This document shows positions 1 through 10,880 of a DNA stretch of 64,000 nt, in pieces. Under the pieces are notes generated by a model. The model was given only the letters and a program-made list of their open reading frames with translations. It did no database searches and was not told the origin of the DNA. The stretch comes from Rotaria macrura (taxonomy: Eukaryota; Rotifera; Eurotatoria; Philodinida; Philodinidae). Made by a program: the position numbers and the translations under genes. The stretch covers positions 96,221 through 160,220 of the forward strand of contig OENT01000215.1 of the NCBI GenBank assembly GCA_900239685.1. Direction: 5' to 3'. The first letter of the stretch is position 1, and every line of letters starts with the position of its first letter.

Positions 1-772
1 TCGAACCCAACCGTTTTGAGACCCAGCTGAGACTATAATCAAGTGAGTAAAGCTACAAAGGTATTTAAATTAGTTTCGTGCGCTTAATTTTTCCTACAGA
101 TACTGTACATGCACAGACAGATACACTGTAAACAATCAGTCTTACTAAAACACCTGAAGTTTTGCCGCGAATACACAAAAGTTTGATAAGGTATTCTTTT
201 CAACAACAGGGCCCTTAAACCGAAGGTTTAAAAAGGTCTTGAAAGAACTTCAAAGGCCTTTTGTCTCGAAATTGTGACTTCAATATCGGGGGATATTAGA
301 AATGAGAATTTTCTTCGCTGAGAATTCTTAGAATTTGATTCTCTATCAATTCCACTCAAAACAAATCTAAAAAATCCTTAAAATCAAGGATTTAGACTTT
401 AATAATCTTTGAAGACCTTCATAGGTCTTTTATAGGAAAATACTAATTTAAGTACCTAGGATTGATTTAAATGAGAATTCTGTATTATATGTAATTTTTT
501 TTTCCATAAAAGGTCTGATTTTTCAACGATAAATAATCGTGACAAATCTGAACAGAAGAGGTCGACTCCGACTGGTTTTCGTTGCTTTGGAATATCATTT
601 TCTCCGATTCGATCCGGGCAGAAATTGCCATAGTTCCGGTAGGTTCCTAGTGGGTCCGAGTAATTTCCATTAAATTTCTGGTTTTTGAAAGTAGCTGGAA
701 GATTCCTGTTTCGGTTACGGATAATTATGACCGGAGTACTGCTTACATGTTCCGGTGGTTTTTCCGACAAAA
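1..772 (-). mobile_element. Truncated copy of the GC-rich CCGG-type element
   Basis: Read on the minus strand, this stretch aligns by eye with the left part of the element at 3340-4599. Both share the ordered blocks GGAAAAACCACCG, AACATG, a TCCGTA block, CTAGGAACC, an AAAGACCT hairpin-like block and, near position 20, a GTCTCAAAACG block. The copy lacks the CCCAGGTC terminus and stops abruptly at an A/T run near 772. The other end leaves the window. An open frame here (456-770) is a by-product of the repeat. This copy lies in opposite orientation to the second one. Confidence 0.6.
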
Positions 773-1051
773 TAAAAAAATAAACACAGCTCCCCTTCTT
801 CGCAGAGTAATGTTATCTTCGTAAACCTTTGGCGAGAAGCAAACTTTATCAGTATTCAGGAGAAACGATAACTGATATGGTTTTCGAAGAAGAGACGGTT
901 AATGTTTGTAAAATCGAGGTCATGAATTTCTTATTCCCTATCCTAATCAGCTATTCGTAGCTGGTTTTTTCCATTTTGCTTCACTCAATAATGAAACATG
1001 AAAATTCCCCTTGAAGTATTTCTAAGTGACGATCAGACAACACAATGCCTT

Positions 1052-1316
1052 GGGGTGGCACTTTAACTTTACTTTAAAAGTTAAAGTTTAAGTGTTACTT
1101 TAAACTATAAATTTTAAAGTTAAAGTAAAACACTTTAACACTTTAACTTTAAAAAACCAGAGTTAGAGTGAAAAAGAATTTTTAGCCCTTCGTGTTCAAT
1201 TTGCATTGGTTTCACAGCAACTTTAAACTTTATAATTAAAGTTAAAGTTTAAAGTGTCTTTACTTTAAACATTAACACTTTTTTAAAAGTGTTTTAAAGT
1301 CAAAGTGTCACTCTTA
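1052..1316. mobile_element. Small palindromic AAAGT-rich element (MITE-like)
   Basis: The ends are imperfect inverted repeats: GGGGTGGCACTTTAA on the left and, read in reverse, AAGAGTGACACTTTGA on the right. The interior is almost entirely alternating AAAGTT/ACTTTA blocks that fold on themselves. The element at 55706-55914 has the same ends and composition, so I treat the two as one nonautonomous DNA-element family. No coding capacity and no clear target duplication are visible. It ends about 50 bases upstream of the gene at 1366, so it may form part of its promoter region. Confidence 0.5.
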
Positions 1317-1365
1317 CTTAAAAACGTTTCTTTCTCACCGTACATTCAGAACTAACACGGGAACT

Positions 1366-2124
1366 ATGTCTTGCCGAACTTTTGTGAGAAGGTTTTGGGA
1401 TCAAGGTCACTTCACATCAATGCTGATGGTTGTCTTCTATGGATCCGAATATACCACGCAAATTATCCGTTGGCACAACTATGAGAAATCATATGCCGAC
1501 AGCTTCGACAAAAAAAGCGGTTACTTTGTGGGTGTTCTCATACAATTGATTATCAATGTGCTTAGCTTATCACTTCTTGTGACATGGCTAGTTTGTAGAA
1601 ACGCTTCCCTTAGTTTGAAGGCTACTCCGTGGATTTGCAGCATCCTGCTTGTTGTTCTATTCGCCTGTGAATTTATTGCATGTTTGATTCCTTCATCGGA
1701 GTCCAAAGTGGATAACCTGACCTATTTGTGTCAAACTGCTCTAGACCTATGTGCCTGTAGCTTTGCTATTTTATATTTTACTTTCAAGCGAGATTCTGTG
1801 GTGTTCCAAGATGGAAACGATAGAAAAACGATGGCCGATCTGAATAAAAATCTTGGTTTCATACTTTTCGCCTGTATTCTGCATGTCCTTCTCATCGTTA
1901 TTGGCTTTGCTATCAACATCATACACGAAACAACCATGTGTAGATTTTCCATCTATTATCTTGTTTCTATCTTGGAAAACATTCTTCTCTTTGAAATCTT
2001 GCATCTTGCTATCGATCTCATCGTCGAAACCAGAGCAATGACTAGCGTCTTCCATCAACAAGAGACAGGCAACAACAATCATCTGGCAACACCGAATGCC
2101 CAGGCAAACATCCACGATCAATGA
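1366..2124 (+). CDS. Intronless multi-pass membrane protein, family unknown
   Basis: The frame encodes 252 residues without introns, unlike nearly every other gene here. At least five hydrophobic helices are visible, near residues 52-76, 86-109, 119-139, 163-185 and 194-220. A weaker hydrophobic stretch lies near residues 15-35. The C-terminal 30 residues are polar and rich in Asn, Gln and His and look cytosolic. I recognise no family motif. The first ATG follows a stop-rich AT stretch and is the natural start. Base composition is more balanced than in the flanks. The gene sits between two oppositely oriented element copies, so retrocopy or acquired origin is possible. Function unknown. Confidence 0.7.
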   Translation: MSCRTFVRRFWDQGHFTSMLMVVFYGSEYTTQIIRWHNYEKSYADSFDKKSGYFVGVLIQLIINVLSLSLLVTWLVCRNASLSLKATPWICSILLVVLFACEFIACLIPSSESKVDNLTYLCQTALDLCACSFAILYFTFKRDSVVFQDGNDRKTMADLNKNLGFILFACILHVLLIVIGFAINIIHETTMCRFSIYYLVSILENILLFEILHLAIDLIVETRAMTSVFHQQETGNNNHLATPNAQANIHDQ

Positions 2125-3339
2125 CACTGTTTTCTCATAAAGTCGAAAACGAAAGTATTGTTTTAAGGACAACTTAGAAATACTCGGTAAGCAAACGCTT
2201 CAAAATTCTTAACATTCTGCTGAATTTTTCCAATAAAAATATATAATCGATGAATCCCGCAGGCCTCGTTCTATAGGCACTCAACATTAAAATATATGAA
2301 TGTCTTCGAAATGATTTGAAAACTGTCTATCCTCTAGAGTAACATATGTTAATCATTTGGGGAACACAGTTTGCCGAGATAAATTGATAAATAAGAAAGC
2401 TACGATTTAAGATGAAACCAGACGAAATTTAAACTGCCAATTGCAGGTTTTGAATATTTTCAATTCAACCCTCTAATTTAACTGTCGAGTTTAAACATTC
2501 TTTAACCAGAATATTCAACAAGCATCTACAACATAGGTAGTTTTTTCTATTCTATACAAGCCTAACACACTTTTGTTAGTCAATTGATCATCAGAGGATG
2601 TGTGGCTGTAGTCATCTAAAACCATTTTGGCAAAAAAATCATTACATAAATGATTTTAATCGATTTCACACATAAACGATCGACAAAAGTGCGAGTGTGA
2701 ACGTGCATGGTAGTCTGGGTGTTGACGATTCTTTCCACCAACGATTCCACATTCACACACTACAATGTTAGCACTTCAAGTATAACGGATCGTTTCATTT
2801 TTGTTGTTGATTCTACCAGAATACTCCTGCACTACGTTTGATCAAGATTATGGATGCACCGATTTCAGTGAATACATGATACAGTCAACTAGTGCAGGCT
2901 TCATAGTTAAAACTCGAATTCATGTATATCCATGTAAAAATAAATTTGCGCATAATTATTGGTATTAACCATTGTCGTAGTTACCATGTAAAAACTCCCT
3001 AGAAACTCTACACGTGTGCCATGCAGTGTTCATATGGTATACATTTGAATGTGATCGGTAGTTTGAATTTACATAGTGTTAAAGAACTATCGTCAAAATA
3101 CAGCTCGAATGACAGTGTAAACTTATAAACGTCTTATTGGTGCTTTTCAGCATATCATAAGAGACAGTCGCTTTCCACACATTTTGGTCTATAAATATTT
3201 ATCAAAGGTATCGCTATCACTCGTATTTATCATTCCTATGAATTCCTTGACACAAATTCTTTTCGTTTTACGCTGAAGTAATCAATCCATAATATAATCA
3301 ACAGCGGAAACTATATATACGAATACTAAATTGCAGTTA
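2125..3339. other. Intergenic, no feature recognised
   Basis: AT-rich sequence with stops in all frames. I see no gene, RNA or clear repeat. A possible polyadenylation signal (AATAAAA) lies near 2233, which would suit the upstream gene. Confidence 0.4.
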
Positions 3340-4599
3340 CCCAGGTCGTTCGTTCCGGAGACCGGATCCGGCCGGAACCCGCCGGAAACGGGATATTTTT
3401 CGGCTACTTCCTGCCGGTTCCGGTGTATTTCCGGTCGGAAAAACCACCGAAACATGGAAGCAGTATTCCGGCCGGAATTATCCGTACCCGGAACCTGGAT
3501 ATTCCGGAAACCGGAAATCTCAAGGAAATACCTCGGATCAGCTAGGAACCAACCCGAACCATGGTAAGTTCCGCCAGGATCCAACCGTAAAATACAATAA
3601 TCCGGTAAAGAAGCATCGGGAAAGAGTCGGAATCCACCGTATTCCGATCAAATTATTTCTGCTTTGGAAATCAGGCCTCCGCTTGAAAAACAATTAAATC
3701 GCATAATAAATTCTCATTTATATCATTCCTTGATCTCCAAATCATCGATTTACAAAAAAAGACCTTTAAAGGTCTTTTTTGGGATTTTTTTGTCTAATTC
3801 CTTTATTTTGAGGACGATGTCCATCAGCGGGACAGTCTACCGTATTTTGATGGGGTCGCTTGAAAATTCGAGATTTGTTACTTAATGTGATATTGGTTTC
3901 AGAGAATTAATTTGTATGCGAAATGTTTTGATAAAAATATCAAATGAAAGGTCCTTCAGAGACTTTAGAAGCGTCACTTACCTTGATTGAAGACTCAGGA
4001 AAGTCTCAAAACGCTGGTGTTTAAGATGTGTGGTGCTCTTACACATATCGTTTTTGGTTTATCAAAGTCTAAAAATCTGATTTTTAGGTCTTCCGAGTGA
4101 AAATTCCTATTTTTGTGACAGAAGCGAGTTTGTAGAGAAATGTATAATGTTTCACTTGAATTTTATTTGTTCCCATGGTATGTTCTGGTGTGTTTTAGGC
4201 TTGTTTAAAAAAGAAGAAAAAACTGGATTCAAAATTCGGAGACTTAACTTAGTAATTCTGAATATTTAGCGCTGTTTGGGAAACGGCCAAATGAGTTTTC
4301 GGGAGCTTAGCGGAAACGGTCAGATCTGAGCCGTGTTCTCTCCGGATGGGAAATTTGCTTTTTCTGTTATCGGTATCCGGTCCGGAAACGGTCGGATCTG
4401 CACCGTATGTGGTCTGGGCTTGGAAACGGTGTTTTCCGACGTCGGATCCCGTATAGGAAACGGGAACCGTATCCGTGGATACGCTCTGGTGCCCGGAATC
4501 GCCGGGAAGTAAGCCGGAACCGATTTCAGAAACCCGCTTCCGGAATTCGTCGGAATAACACGGGATCCGGCCGGTTACCACCGTACGTCTCGGACCTGG
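3340..4599 (+). mobile_element. GC-rich nonautonomous DNA element with CCCAGGTC ends
   Basis: The element starts CCCAGGTCG and ends CGGACCTGG, with TA on both sides (3338-3339 and 4600-4601), as expected for a TA target duplication. Both ends are far more GC-rich than the surroundings and are built from repeated CCGG, CCGGAAAC and TCGGATC blocks. The central part is AT-rich. No transposase is present; the frames inside (3282-3584, 4249-4581 and others) are repeat by-products. The termini match those of the elements at 7885-8210 and 48511-48759, which suggests a shared Tc1/mariner-type mobilising enzyme. That last step is inference. Confidence 0.65.
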
Positions 4600-4601
4600 T
4601 A

Positions 4602-5029
4602 AGACATGCTATTACCTTTACTTGTCCACTAAAAGCATTGAATTCAAGCAGAAAATTTTACAATAAAAACTTCATCTATGTCCATTGTAGTACTCGAAAA
4701 ATACTTTATCTAACAGGTTAAAGTATATGCGAATAGATTTTACATCAACTGTATGATAAAGAAAGCCATCGAAATTTCACTACAGAACACTAAAATAAAA
4801 CCACAATAATGTACTTGAATTAGTTGGGAAGATTTTCTAGAAGATGCAAACATGCTACAACGAACAATAAACGTGTAAGCAGTGCTTCGGACGAAACCAT
4901 GCTCATTGTTATAGCTGGCATATCTATGAAATAGGCAAAATCCGTTCAGTCAGACAACATACCCGTTGAACTCGTTGTGTTGCCTAAATTAAAATCACAG
5001 CTTAATGCTATAACGCATGAATAAATATT
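4602..5029. other. Intergenic, no feature recognised
   Basis: AT-rich sequence between the element end and the NHL pseudogene. I see no gene or repeat in it. Confidence 0.35.
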
Positions 5030-5612
5030 TTCTTACGTTAATCATAAATAATTTCATATTTTTGTACTCGATTGTTTTCCAAATCAATAGCATAAAGAGA
5101 CCCATTACTATCAAATACAATATGGAGTGGATAAAATATTTTATCAGATTCCTTTCTATCTCTACCAGTACATGCAGCGATGCATTCTCTTTTATTTGAG
5201 CTTGGTGTCCAACGTATAATTCGATTATTGCCACGAAATGCACCCAGTTGAGTCAATAATGACTACTGGTTTAGTAGAATCTACTGAACTAGATTAATTT
5301 TTTCTATTCGTATCAGCTGCAGCGGTATAACTAAAGGGTCTATCATCATCAACGATCTTCTTCTGAATCCGGCGATTGTCAGCATCCCCAATGTACAATT
5401 GTTCATTTCGATAGACATAGATTCTCATACGATAACAAAGATTTGTTGGTTTATTTGGTAATCAAGATCCCCAGTAAATAAAGTACTTATTTCAATATTC
5501 GATGGATCTACCGAAAAACGTATCACTATGCTTTCAAATACCAAACTCACAAATACATTGCCAATATCATCGATAAACAGATTGTATATGCTTTTAGGTC
5601 GATATGCTCCGT
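5030..5612 (-). pseudogene. NHL-repeat protein, 3' part, decayed
   Basis: On the minus strand this encodes NHL beta-propeller blades in pieces. One block has an FIDDIGNVFV core, the next contains YIGDADNRRIQKK, and a third (ending near 5038) contains FDSNGSLYAIDLENNRVQKY. These follow the usual pattern of a D/N-G-N-hydrophobic turn followed by D..NNR(I/V). The blocks lie in different frames with stops between them, for example a stop near 5427, so the copy cannot make a full protein. NHL blades are common protein- or RNA-contact propellers. The matching 5' part continues at 7421-7850 beyond an inserted element. Confidence 0.7.
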
Positions 5613-5613
5613 C

Positions 5614-7419
5614 TAGGGATGCAACGGTAACGGTGAATCACTGGTTCACCGTTCTAATAGTAATCACCTTTACGGGTAACCGTACCAACCGGTAACCGAT
5701 ACAGCCGATAACTGTTCCGAACTGTGACCGTTTCACCGATGACCGGTTAAACAGGTAACCGTTAATACCGGTTAATACCGACTAATGCTGGTTAATACCA
5801 GCTAAAAACTGCTTGATACCGGTTTATACTGGTTTATTGGTAACAGTCAAAAATGTCCCCAGTTTTTCGTTCACATGAAAAAATGTCCCTGAAATATTGT
5901 CCCTCAAAAAAATGTTCTCTGCAAGAATGTCCCCAGCAATAATGTTCCCGGCAAAAATGTCCTACGAAAAAACGTCCATTGATGTTATGTTTTCGTTGAT
6001 TACTTAACTCTATTGCTCAATTGAATGTTATTGACACAGATCACGCCTTGAGAAAAGAAATCTATCGATGCATATATTCGTGATTTGTTGTAGAGGATTG
6101 GACTAGTCAATAAAACATTCAATAGGAACGATAGAACATTTCACAGAACTAGCATTTGTTGTGCTAACATATATTTCACTTGTCACTAAAGGAGTATTTT
6201 TAATGGAATCAAAAAGATTGACAACCATTCATGAAGTGGAATATTCATCACCATCTCAGTCACCTGAACATTCAGATTTAGCACCAAGTGCAACTAAACC
6301 AACAATTAGAAAAACTTAGTCCAATAAAAGAAAACTTATGTTAATTGTTGATGGCTATAATTTCCAATTAAAAAATTACAATAGAAAGAAGACGGTGAAA
6401 TTTTGGCGTTGTACGAATAGAAATTGTAATGTTATTTTGCATACCAATCATGATGATGAATTCATACGTTTCTCTTCAACAGCATATGATCATTCGCATT
6501 TACCAGACCCTGCTGATAGAGAAGCGCGAGATTTGAAAAGATCGATGAAGAAACGAGTTGTAACTGAGTTAGTAGCAGTAAAATAAATAGCCGAACAAGA
6601 AATGCGCAATGCATTATTAACAGGTGAAGCTCTGGCTATATTACCTGGTACTAATTCTATTGGTACGACGGTAATATTTTTATGTAATCTTGATATTTCG
6701 ATCCTTATGTTTTTTTTTTCTCTAGGTCATGCATTAAAGTATCATCGACGAAAAATGATTCCTTCACTTCCAAAATCATCTTACTTTTTTAATTCCAGAT
6801 ATATACAAAAGAGATTACAATAATATTGAACGATTTTTGTTACATGCCAGTGATAATTCGACATTGTCGAGGAACGTATGACAGAGCTATACAAACGGTT
6901 CGATCACAAACAAATCAGCCCACAAAAATTACTAAAAGAACTTTCTTTTTTTGTTTCAAGAGAAGAATGATTTGAAATTTTATTGTTTGAATTTGGTACG
7001 TAGGACAATGTCCTTTACTTAATTTTATGGTTAACTAAAACCCTTATTTTAGAAAAAAAATCTAGAAAACAAAGCACATTTTTGCGGAGGACATTTCTTC
7101 CGGGGACACTTTTGACCTTATTCGGTTTATTGAAGGGACGTAACGGTGAAAATAACCGGTCGTTTCCGTAACCGTCCAACCGCCTTTGAACCACCTTATT
7201 TGGCTTACTTCGGCATATACCAGCAGGATTAGGTGAATATCGGCTAGTATCAGTGCGTCCGGACTAGAACTGGTTTGCACCGGTGATGTCTAATTCACTT
7301 TCATTATTGCATGCCTAGTTTATACTGGCTGATACTGGCTTATAACGGTAACCGGTTGAACGGGTTACCGACTGTACCGGTTATCCATTGTAACGGTTAC
7401 CGTCACCGTTGCATCCCTA
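5614..7419. mobile_element. 1.8-kb TIR transposon inserted in the NHL gene
   Basis: The element is bounded by TAGGGATGCAACGG at the left and its reverse complement CCGTTGCATCCCTA at the right. Beyond that, both ends run into GGTAACGGT/ACCGGTAACC-rich sequence. Between the ends lies a decayed FLYWCH-finger gene on the plus strand. FLYWCH fingers are known from MULE-type transposase genes, so a Mutator-like element is my first guess; the TAGGG terminus also recalls hAT ends. I find no convincing target duplication: the flanks GCTCCGTC and GATCAGTT do not match. The two NHL halves on either side run in the same direction. Confidence 0.65.
6203..6900 (+). pseudogene. FLYWCH-finger gene of the inserted transposon, broken
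   Basis: From the ATG at 6203 one frame runs through a short acidic/Ser leader and an in-frame TAG at 6317. It continues into a FLYWCH-type finger (6338-6583): a DGYNF start, a WRCTNRNCNV core with its two Cys, and a HSHLPDP His pair. A TAA at 6584 follows, and the same frame resumes. After a short intron-like gap (AG near 6725) come RRKMIPSLPKS and, around 6825, an ERFLLH block. The Lys/Arg-rich PSLPKS stretch and the FLLH segment commonly follow the finger in these element proteins. No DDE catalytic region is left, so this is a 5' remnant. Confidence 0.6.
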
Positions 7420-7420
7420 G

Positions 7421-7850
7421 ATCAGTTAGTGCACTTTCCCGATAAGCCAGTGATGCATCTAATTATTGTCGAATTCGACCCGTTGCATAATCATCTCTGT
7501 AGACAGCAATTGTAAGGATCAGCGTCATAGATGTATGATTCAATAACGAAGACACTCGTTGGTCCATGGAATTCGTTCATACGAAATCATGGTTCACTAC
7601 CAATAATGGTGACGTTCGATGGCGAACGATTGGGCGCAACAACAATTCTGTGGTAAAAGCAATCACCAATGTAGAGGGCATCGTCATGTGTTATGTGAAT
7701 GTCTTCATTCCAGTTGAATGCATTTAAAGATGATTCAAATAAGCCGTTACCGATCCCTGTCAGTGTAATGGCAGATTGAGACCAAGTTGCTTTTGGCGAC
7801 AGATGTACCAATGCTTGATAAATAGAAAGAATACTCAAAAGGCTATTGAA
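7421..7850 (-). pseudogene. NHL-repeat protein, 5' part, decayed
   Basis: The minus-strand frame ending near 7587 reads LSPKATWSQSAITLTG, then ITHDDALYIGDCFYHRIVV. This is the typical alternation of a WxxxAxTxxG strand and a D..LYI.D..N.RI strand in NHL propellers. After the SEP stretch an in-frame stop appears, and a further degraded blade (roughly 7430-7580) follows with another stop. The next blade is found only beyond the transposon, at 5030-5612. I infer that the insertion hit an NHL gene, or one already decaying. Confidence 0.65.
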
Positions 7851-7884
7851 ATAGCATTCTGGCTATATTTATTTTTCAATCCTA

Positions 7885-8210
7885 CCCAGGTCGACGATTA
7901 CGGACTTCGTATACGGCTGTAAACGACCGTATACGCTCCCCCACACGACCGTAAACGGTCGTATTTTAGCTTTTTACATGGTCCAGTATTACGGTCGTTT
8001 ATCGCCGTATCGTTTATTGGCAAATACGATCGTATACGGAGGAGTACGGTGGAAAACGGAAACCATTTATGGATTTTGTATACGAGGACCGTAAACGATC
8101 GTTTTTCTCTCCGTATACGACATGGAGATATACGATCGTAATACTGGACCACGTATTTTGCCGTATTCCTCCGTGTACGGTCGTTTACGGCCGTGCCTGC
8201 TCGACCTGGG
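7885..8210. mobile_element. 326-bp palindromic element with TA target duplication
   Basis: The ends are perfect short inverted repeats, CCCAGGTCGA and TCGACCTGGG. They are flanked by TA at 7883-7884 and again at 8211-8212. The whole interior folds back on itself and repeats CGTATACGG, CGTTTACGG and ACGACCGTA blocks. It has no coding capacity of its own; the frame 7898-8302 is a by-product. It belongs with the elements at 3340-4599 and 48511-48759 by its ends, and with the latter also by its CGTATACGG-rich interior. Confidence 0.8.
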
Positions 8211-8212
8211 TA

Positions 8213-8976
8213 AGAACTAACAATAATAAATGAAAATATTTGTGTTACATCATATAACTGATACTGCTTATTATGTACTCTATTATTCGTAAGAATCCGC
8301 AATCTAGGTCACAATCTAAAACGTCGCATATGTTTTGATGACTCTGTATCATTGAAGTCACTAAAAGTCATGCAAACGTTCAGTCACACAATTAGCATAA
8401 AAAGGAGACTTTGTTGTCAATAATTTGGTGCAGTCGATATTTAAACTCAAATCAAAACCTCTCAATCAAAATTTTCGAACTATTTATTACTAGTATGGAG
8501 TCATGCATTAGTTGTATATTGGCGAAATTGGATATATTTTATGTGCGACTGTTTTCATGCAAATCCGAAAATAGGAACAGGAATAAATGGGGATTTCAAC
8601 ATTCTAGGGACAAAGCATTGGAAGCCTTATTTGACTACATACAGATAAAAATGAACTACCTCCTCCTAATATTCTTTCGTCAAGAAACAGCAGTGGACAA
8701 GAAAATCAACGGTGAGATAGATGCTTATTTCAAGCGGATAAATACCGTCGTGGTCAAAAATGCATGATCTTTCTTTTCTGTTCTTATACTATGCATGCAT
8801 ATACTAAACTACACCGATATATACATTTATATAAATATATCTATGTAAAAAAATATATGTAGACATGTATCTAGAAATGTAGACTTTGTTTGAAGAATAT
8901 TTGTAATTCGGTAAATGCTGGCACCACTTGTTCTGCCTATTTTTCTAATTCAATTTATCATAATTCCTATGCGTCC
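8213..8976. other. Intergenic; one unsupported 118-codon frame
   Basis: A plus-strand frame at 8411-8767 begins with ATG and has no stop for 118 codons, but shows no motif, signal peptide or splice context I can support. Codon use is not clearly different from the AT-rich background. I leave it as unassigned sequence. The stretch 8820-8880 is a TATA-rich simple region. Confidence 0.3.
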
Positions 8977-9563
8977 TCATTTTTCCGCTAGAAATGTATA
9001 TGTATACGTCGAGTTTCTATAGCAGCACTTTTGTCTCATGAGAAATAAATGTACAAATAGTCGACTGAGGATTACCAGGATTTTTATCGATGGATTAGAG
9101 CTATTGCGCATAATATTTTTAATGTGATATGCCGCTGGGAGCTTTTGTCTCCTGAAAATAAACATCTTTGACACCGATCAAATTGTTGTCTAACCCTCAC
9201 CCAATGACATGTACCTTTTTTTAAACCAAAATAATCATGAAGAATAATTTCAGTTGATGCCGATCCAATGTGTAAAGTGTCTTCTATCCGTTGACATGTG
9301 ATATGTGGATCAATGTTTACCAGTTCACGAAGACCGTCGATGTTTTCTGGAGTGACTGCAGTTCTTGGTCGGCCAGCACGGGATTCATCTTCAGAGTGAT
9401 TCCTGCCACGACTGAATACCTCAAACCAATTGTAAACCGTGGCACGAGAATCACAAGAGTTACCAAAGGTCTTGTGTAATGATTCAAGACATTCCTCTTG
9501 CGATTATGTTTTTTTGTAATCATGATAAATCATAACTCGAATTTGTTCTCGTGTTAGATTCAT
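8977..9563 (-). pseudogene. Mariner/Tc1-type transposase, N-terminal fossil
   Basis: From the ATG at 9563 the minus strand encodes the two helix-turn-helix units of a mariner-family transposase. Landmarks are REQIRVMIYHDYKK, a TVYNWFEVFSRG block, and the linker AGRPRTAVTPENI, which matches the family GRP/AT-hook-like segment. Next come LRELVNIDPHITCQRIE and a final LHDYFGLKK. A TAA interrupts the frame soon after the start (near 9507). The DDE catalytic domain is absent or unrecognisable downstream. This is a dead copy of an element that moved by cut-and-paste. Confidence 0.7.
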
Positions 9564-10104
9564 GACGATGCAAAAAAAATGTGTCAGTAGTGAATCACTT
9601 AAACTACAAAACAACCGAAGGAAAAATGTCTAAGAGCTAAAACTTTGTATACTTTCTTCCAAGATTTGGGTCTACTATACGACAACTACCAAAGTCTTAG
9701 ATATCTCTTAATTTAATAAAGAATCTAAAAACTTTCAGAATGGTACACGTACATGGCCCAGTTGTACACAAGTGAAACACTCATAGACTAGATAAACTTT
9801 ATGGATTCATACCAACAGTTCTAATTTAATGTAGTGATGGTAGCGAATTTCGAAAGATCTTTTGAAAATCATCACGATGGTGACAACTTTCTTTGTGATT
9901 GGTTGCTACAGGGCAGCCATGCAGCAAATTCTCGACCATGATGAACTTCTATGGTTCCCAGTGTGCTATAGTAGTAGCAATTAACACTAATAATAATTAT
10001 GACCGTTGAATGCATTATTTAACTGTTCCTTCATCTTTCAATTTTATTGAGATCATTAAGTTTGTTTTTCCAATTCTTCTCGATAGCTATGGATTCATAT
10101 AGAC
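9564..10104. other. Intergenic, no feature recognised
   Basis: AT-rich sequence upstream of the mariner fossil. I could not find a matching terminal inverted repeat for that fossil here, nor a gene. Confidence 0.3.
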
Positions 10105-10880
10105 TCAATCGTGAATATCAAACGTATCTATTGAATATTCAGACATAAAATCATGCAAATCTTCACCAGTTGGCTTCATCGAAGTACTATCAGAGACGAC
10201 TGTCATAAATAAATTTTTATGATAGTGTGTTTTGAAAGCTTTTTCAATATCCTGAGTGATACAAGCAAAAAACCTCAATGATTTCTTATTTTCGTCTTTT
10301 TAAATAAAAAAATGATTGAAATATTTGTTTGTTTTTGCTTTTGCTTTATTTCCGTAATTTTCATAATATTTTTTCTCATTAGATAAGAACTCAACAGTTA
10401 CCTTCATGTTCGTAAATATTGGATCAGTTGTTATTATAAATGGCTTGTTGATTTTTAATGACTAATTTTCTAAAAATAACGATTAAAGGCCATAATAAAC
10501 AAGATAAAGTATTTTCTTTTCTTCAGCAGACTTTGGCAATAGTTGGGACATCTCCATAGACATATTCGATAAAATATTTCTCACTTCAGGAAAATGTCTA
10601 AGTTTCTTCTCAGTTGTTTTGGAAGAATAGTTGCACAAAAAGTAAGCTTTCAACAGCGACTTCCAATTAAAATCGTTTCTCAGAAAAATGCTGTCGACTA
10701 TACTTGAGAATTCAATTAAAAAGTTACAAGAATTTGTTAATAATCATATATAGACGATTGGATAGTTGTTTATAGTCAAAATTTCGCATTGGCAAGCGCA
10801 AACTAATATTTCTAGAAAAAATAATTCTCCGTGGAATGAGTCTAAAATGAATCCTCTGATGTGTTGGAAATTGTGTCTGA
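10105..10880 (-). pseudogene. Degenerate coding-like stretch, family unknown
   Basis: One minus-strand frame keeps long coding-like runs separated by single stops. In order they include PLLPKSAEEKK-like, KPFIITTDPIFTNMKV, FLSNEKKYYENYGNK, ACITQDIEKAFKTHYHKN and LFMTVVSDSTSMKP segments, ending at a TGA at 10105. Amino-acid composition is protein-like rather than random AT translation. I do not recognise the family. It may be an old domesticated or selfish gene fragment, and the call is weak. Confidence 0.25.

Noticed and set aside
456..770. 104-codon minus-strand frame
   Set aside because: Lies wholly inside the repeated GC-rich element; the second copy has shifted frames, so no coding constraint is visible.
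8411..8767. 118-codon plus-strand frame
   Set aside because: No motif, no splice or promoter context, AT-driven composition; not enough to call a gene.
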